Assembly: GCA_004555855.1 (NCBI GenBank)
Contig: SFJQ01000083.1
Coordinates: 1-6,672, forward strand
Reading direction: 5' to 3'
From: [Eubacterium] saphenum
GTDB lineage: Bacteria > Bacillota > Clostridia > Oscillospirales > Ruminococcaceae
DNA length: 6,672 nt
Shown here: piece after piece, positions 5,844-6,672 of the stretch
Numbering within the stretch: the first letter of the stretch is position 1
Layout of the letters: the number at the start of each line of letters is the position of its first letter
Made by a program: the position numbers and the translations under genes
The notes under the pieces: generated by a model
The model's input: only the letters and a program-made list of their open reading frames with translations
What the model was told of the DNA's origin: nothing
Database searches by the model: none

Positions 5844-6672
5844 ATGAAAAGCTCTAAGAAGATTTCACGGATTATTACAGTAAGGCTGTTCGTTACAGTA
5901 TTCGCTGCGTTTCTCGTTTCCTCCTTGCTTTCATATTTTGTGTTGTCGGCGGTATCCGAGCGTGACGCATACGACCTTGTTCAGCAAAGCACCTATGACG
6001 TCAGCAGCGACCTGATAGATAAGAGCAGAACTTATATCATTACGGAAGATATGTACTTGCTTTCCGATTACATAGCCGGCACCGCAGACGATTTCCGAGA
6101 GAAACTGGGGGAGCTTAATTCAAGATTTACCTATGTTACCGATAAGGCAGGAATTGTTGTTATAAGCGGGACCGGTGAATTTATCGGACGTGATATGCAT
6201 GAAGTTGAGCAGGTGGGAGATTTTATTGACAATCAAGCTAAAGAAGGAATTATTGAAGACTACGGAACATCGGTAAACATGACCACAAAGCTGGTAACCT
6301 GTCTTGACGGAGAAACTCAGCTGTATTATGTTGTCATAAAGCTGATGGATGAAACCGGTTTCATTGTCGCAGGTGTATTTCCGGACGACTATGAAAGGAC
6401 ATTGATAGAGCAGGGGCAGTTTATTGCTTCAAACCGCCATGTGGGTAAAACCGGCTTTAGTGTTATTGTAAATTCAAAGAAAAAAATCATCAGCTCGCCG
6501 TACAACGAACAACTGTTTTATGAGGAAATACCTCATTCCGAGCTTATTGACGAATTTAACAACGAAAACAGCACGCTGATAACAAAGCAGACATATCCGG
6601 GTGACCAATCGAACGGTTTTACTGATACTGTAAAATACTATATAAACGGCAAGGATATATTCTGGGATACCG
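5844..6672 (+). CDS. Membrane sensor with Cache-like extracellular domain, 3' end outside window
   Basis: The frame opens at ATG 5844, with GAGGT at 5836-5840 a slightly close 3 bases ahead, and stays open to the window edge (276 codons). Residues 1-12 are basic and 13-37 form a transmembrane helix (LFVTVFAAFLVSSLLSYFVL). The rest in view is extracellular and looks like a double Cache sensor. Residues 97-125 contain YVTDKAGIVVISGTGEFIGR, the pattern of a PAS-like strand pair. Residues 201-218 contain GKTGFSVIVNSKKKIISS, a typical Cache GKTGyxxvvd motif. Such domains bind small molecules and signal across the membrane. The output domain is not visible. Because it follows a STAS gene by 9 bases, a SpoIIE-type PP2C phosphatase that dephosphorylates that STAS protein is my best guess; a histidine kinase, chemoreceptor or cyclic-di-GMP enzyme is also possible. 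Sensor call good, output unproven. Confidence 0.78.
   Translation, partial: MKSSKKISRIITVRLFVTVFAAFLVSSLLSYFVLSAVSERDAYDLVQQSTYDVSSDLIDKSRTYIITEDMYLLSDYIAGTADDFREKLGELNSRFTYVTDKAGIVVISGTGEFIGRDMHEVEQVGDFIDNQAKEGIIEDYGTSVNMTTKLVTCLDGETQLYYVVIKLMDETGFIVAGVFPDDYERTLIEQGQFIASNRHVGKTGFSVIVNSKKKIISSPYNEQLFYEEIPHSELIDEFNNENSTLITKQTYPGDQSNGFTDTVKYYINGKDIFWDT

Noticed and set aside
1..6672. CRISPR array, insertion sequence, tRNA or attachment site
   Set aside because: No spaced repeats, transposase, terminal inverted repeats or cloverleaf-like sequence were seen on reading; coding density leaves little room for them.

Overview
The window carries a compact peptide-export locus, with every recognisable gene on the + strand. 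Coding is moderate in GC, Shine-Dalgarno sites are of AGGAGG type, and NHLP-type transporters sit beside STAS partner-switching genes. Together these suggest a Bacillota of the Ruminococcus/Oscillospiraceae kind. That assignment is inferred from gene content and style, not from a marker gene.

Layout: (1) bases 1-390, the 3' part of an ECF-like sigma-70 family gene. (2) 391-485, a non-coding gap with an 11-bp inverted repeat and a consensus TATAAT. (3) 486-710, a 74-residue membrane protein that looks like only the N-terminal anchor of an NHLP-type HlyD secretion protein. (4) 722-2902, an NHLP-family exporter with C39 leader peptidase, membrane and ATPase domains. (5) 2951-5134, the partner NHLP exporter, in which the N-terminal domain has no visible peptidase residues. 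(6) 5221-5487, an 88-residue Nif11-like precursor ending in a double-glycine leader and a short cysteine-free core. (7) 5532-5834, a STAS-domain anti-sigma-factor antagonist. (8) 5844-6672, the start of a membrane sensor with a Cache-like extracellular domain, cut by the window edge.

How they may work together: the two ABC proteins probably form the exporter that removes the Nif11-like leader after Gly-Gly and releases the 19-residue core. The mini-HlyD may be an accessory membrane subunit. The STAS protein and the sensor, which may be a SpoIIE/PP2C phosphatase although its output domain is outside the window, look like two parts of a partner-switching cascade. A sigma-like gene lies at the other end. 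The attractive hypothesis is a self-contained circuit in which an exported peptide or another outside cue is sensed and fed back on transcription of the locus. No RiPP-modifying enzyme, insertion sequence, CRISPR array, tRNA or rRNA is visible, and no gap exceeds about 100 bases.
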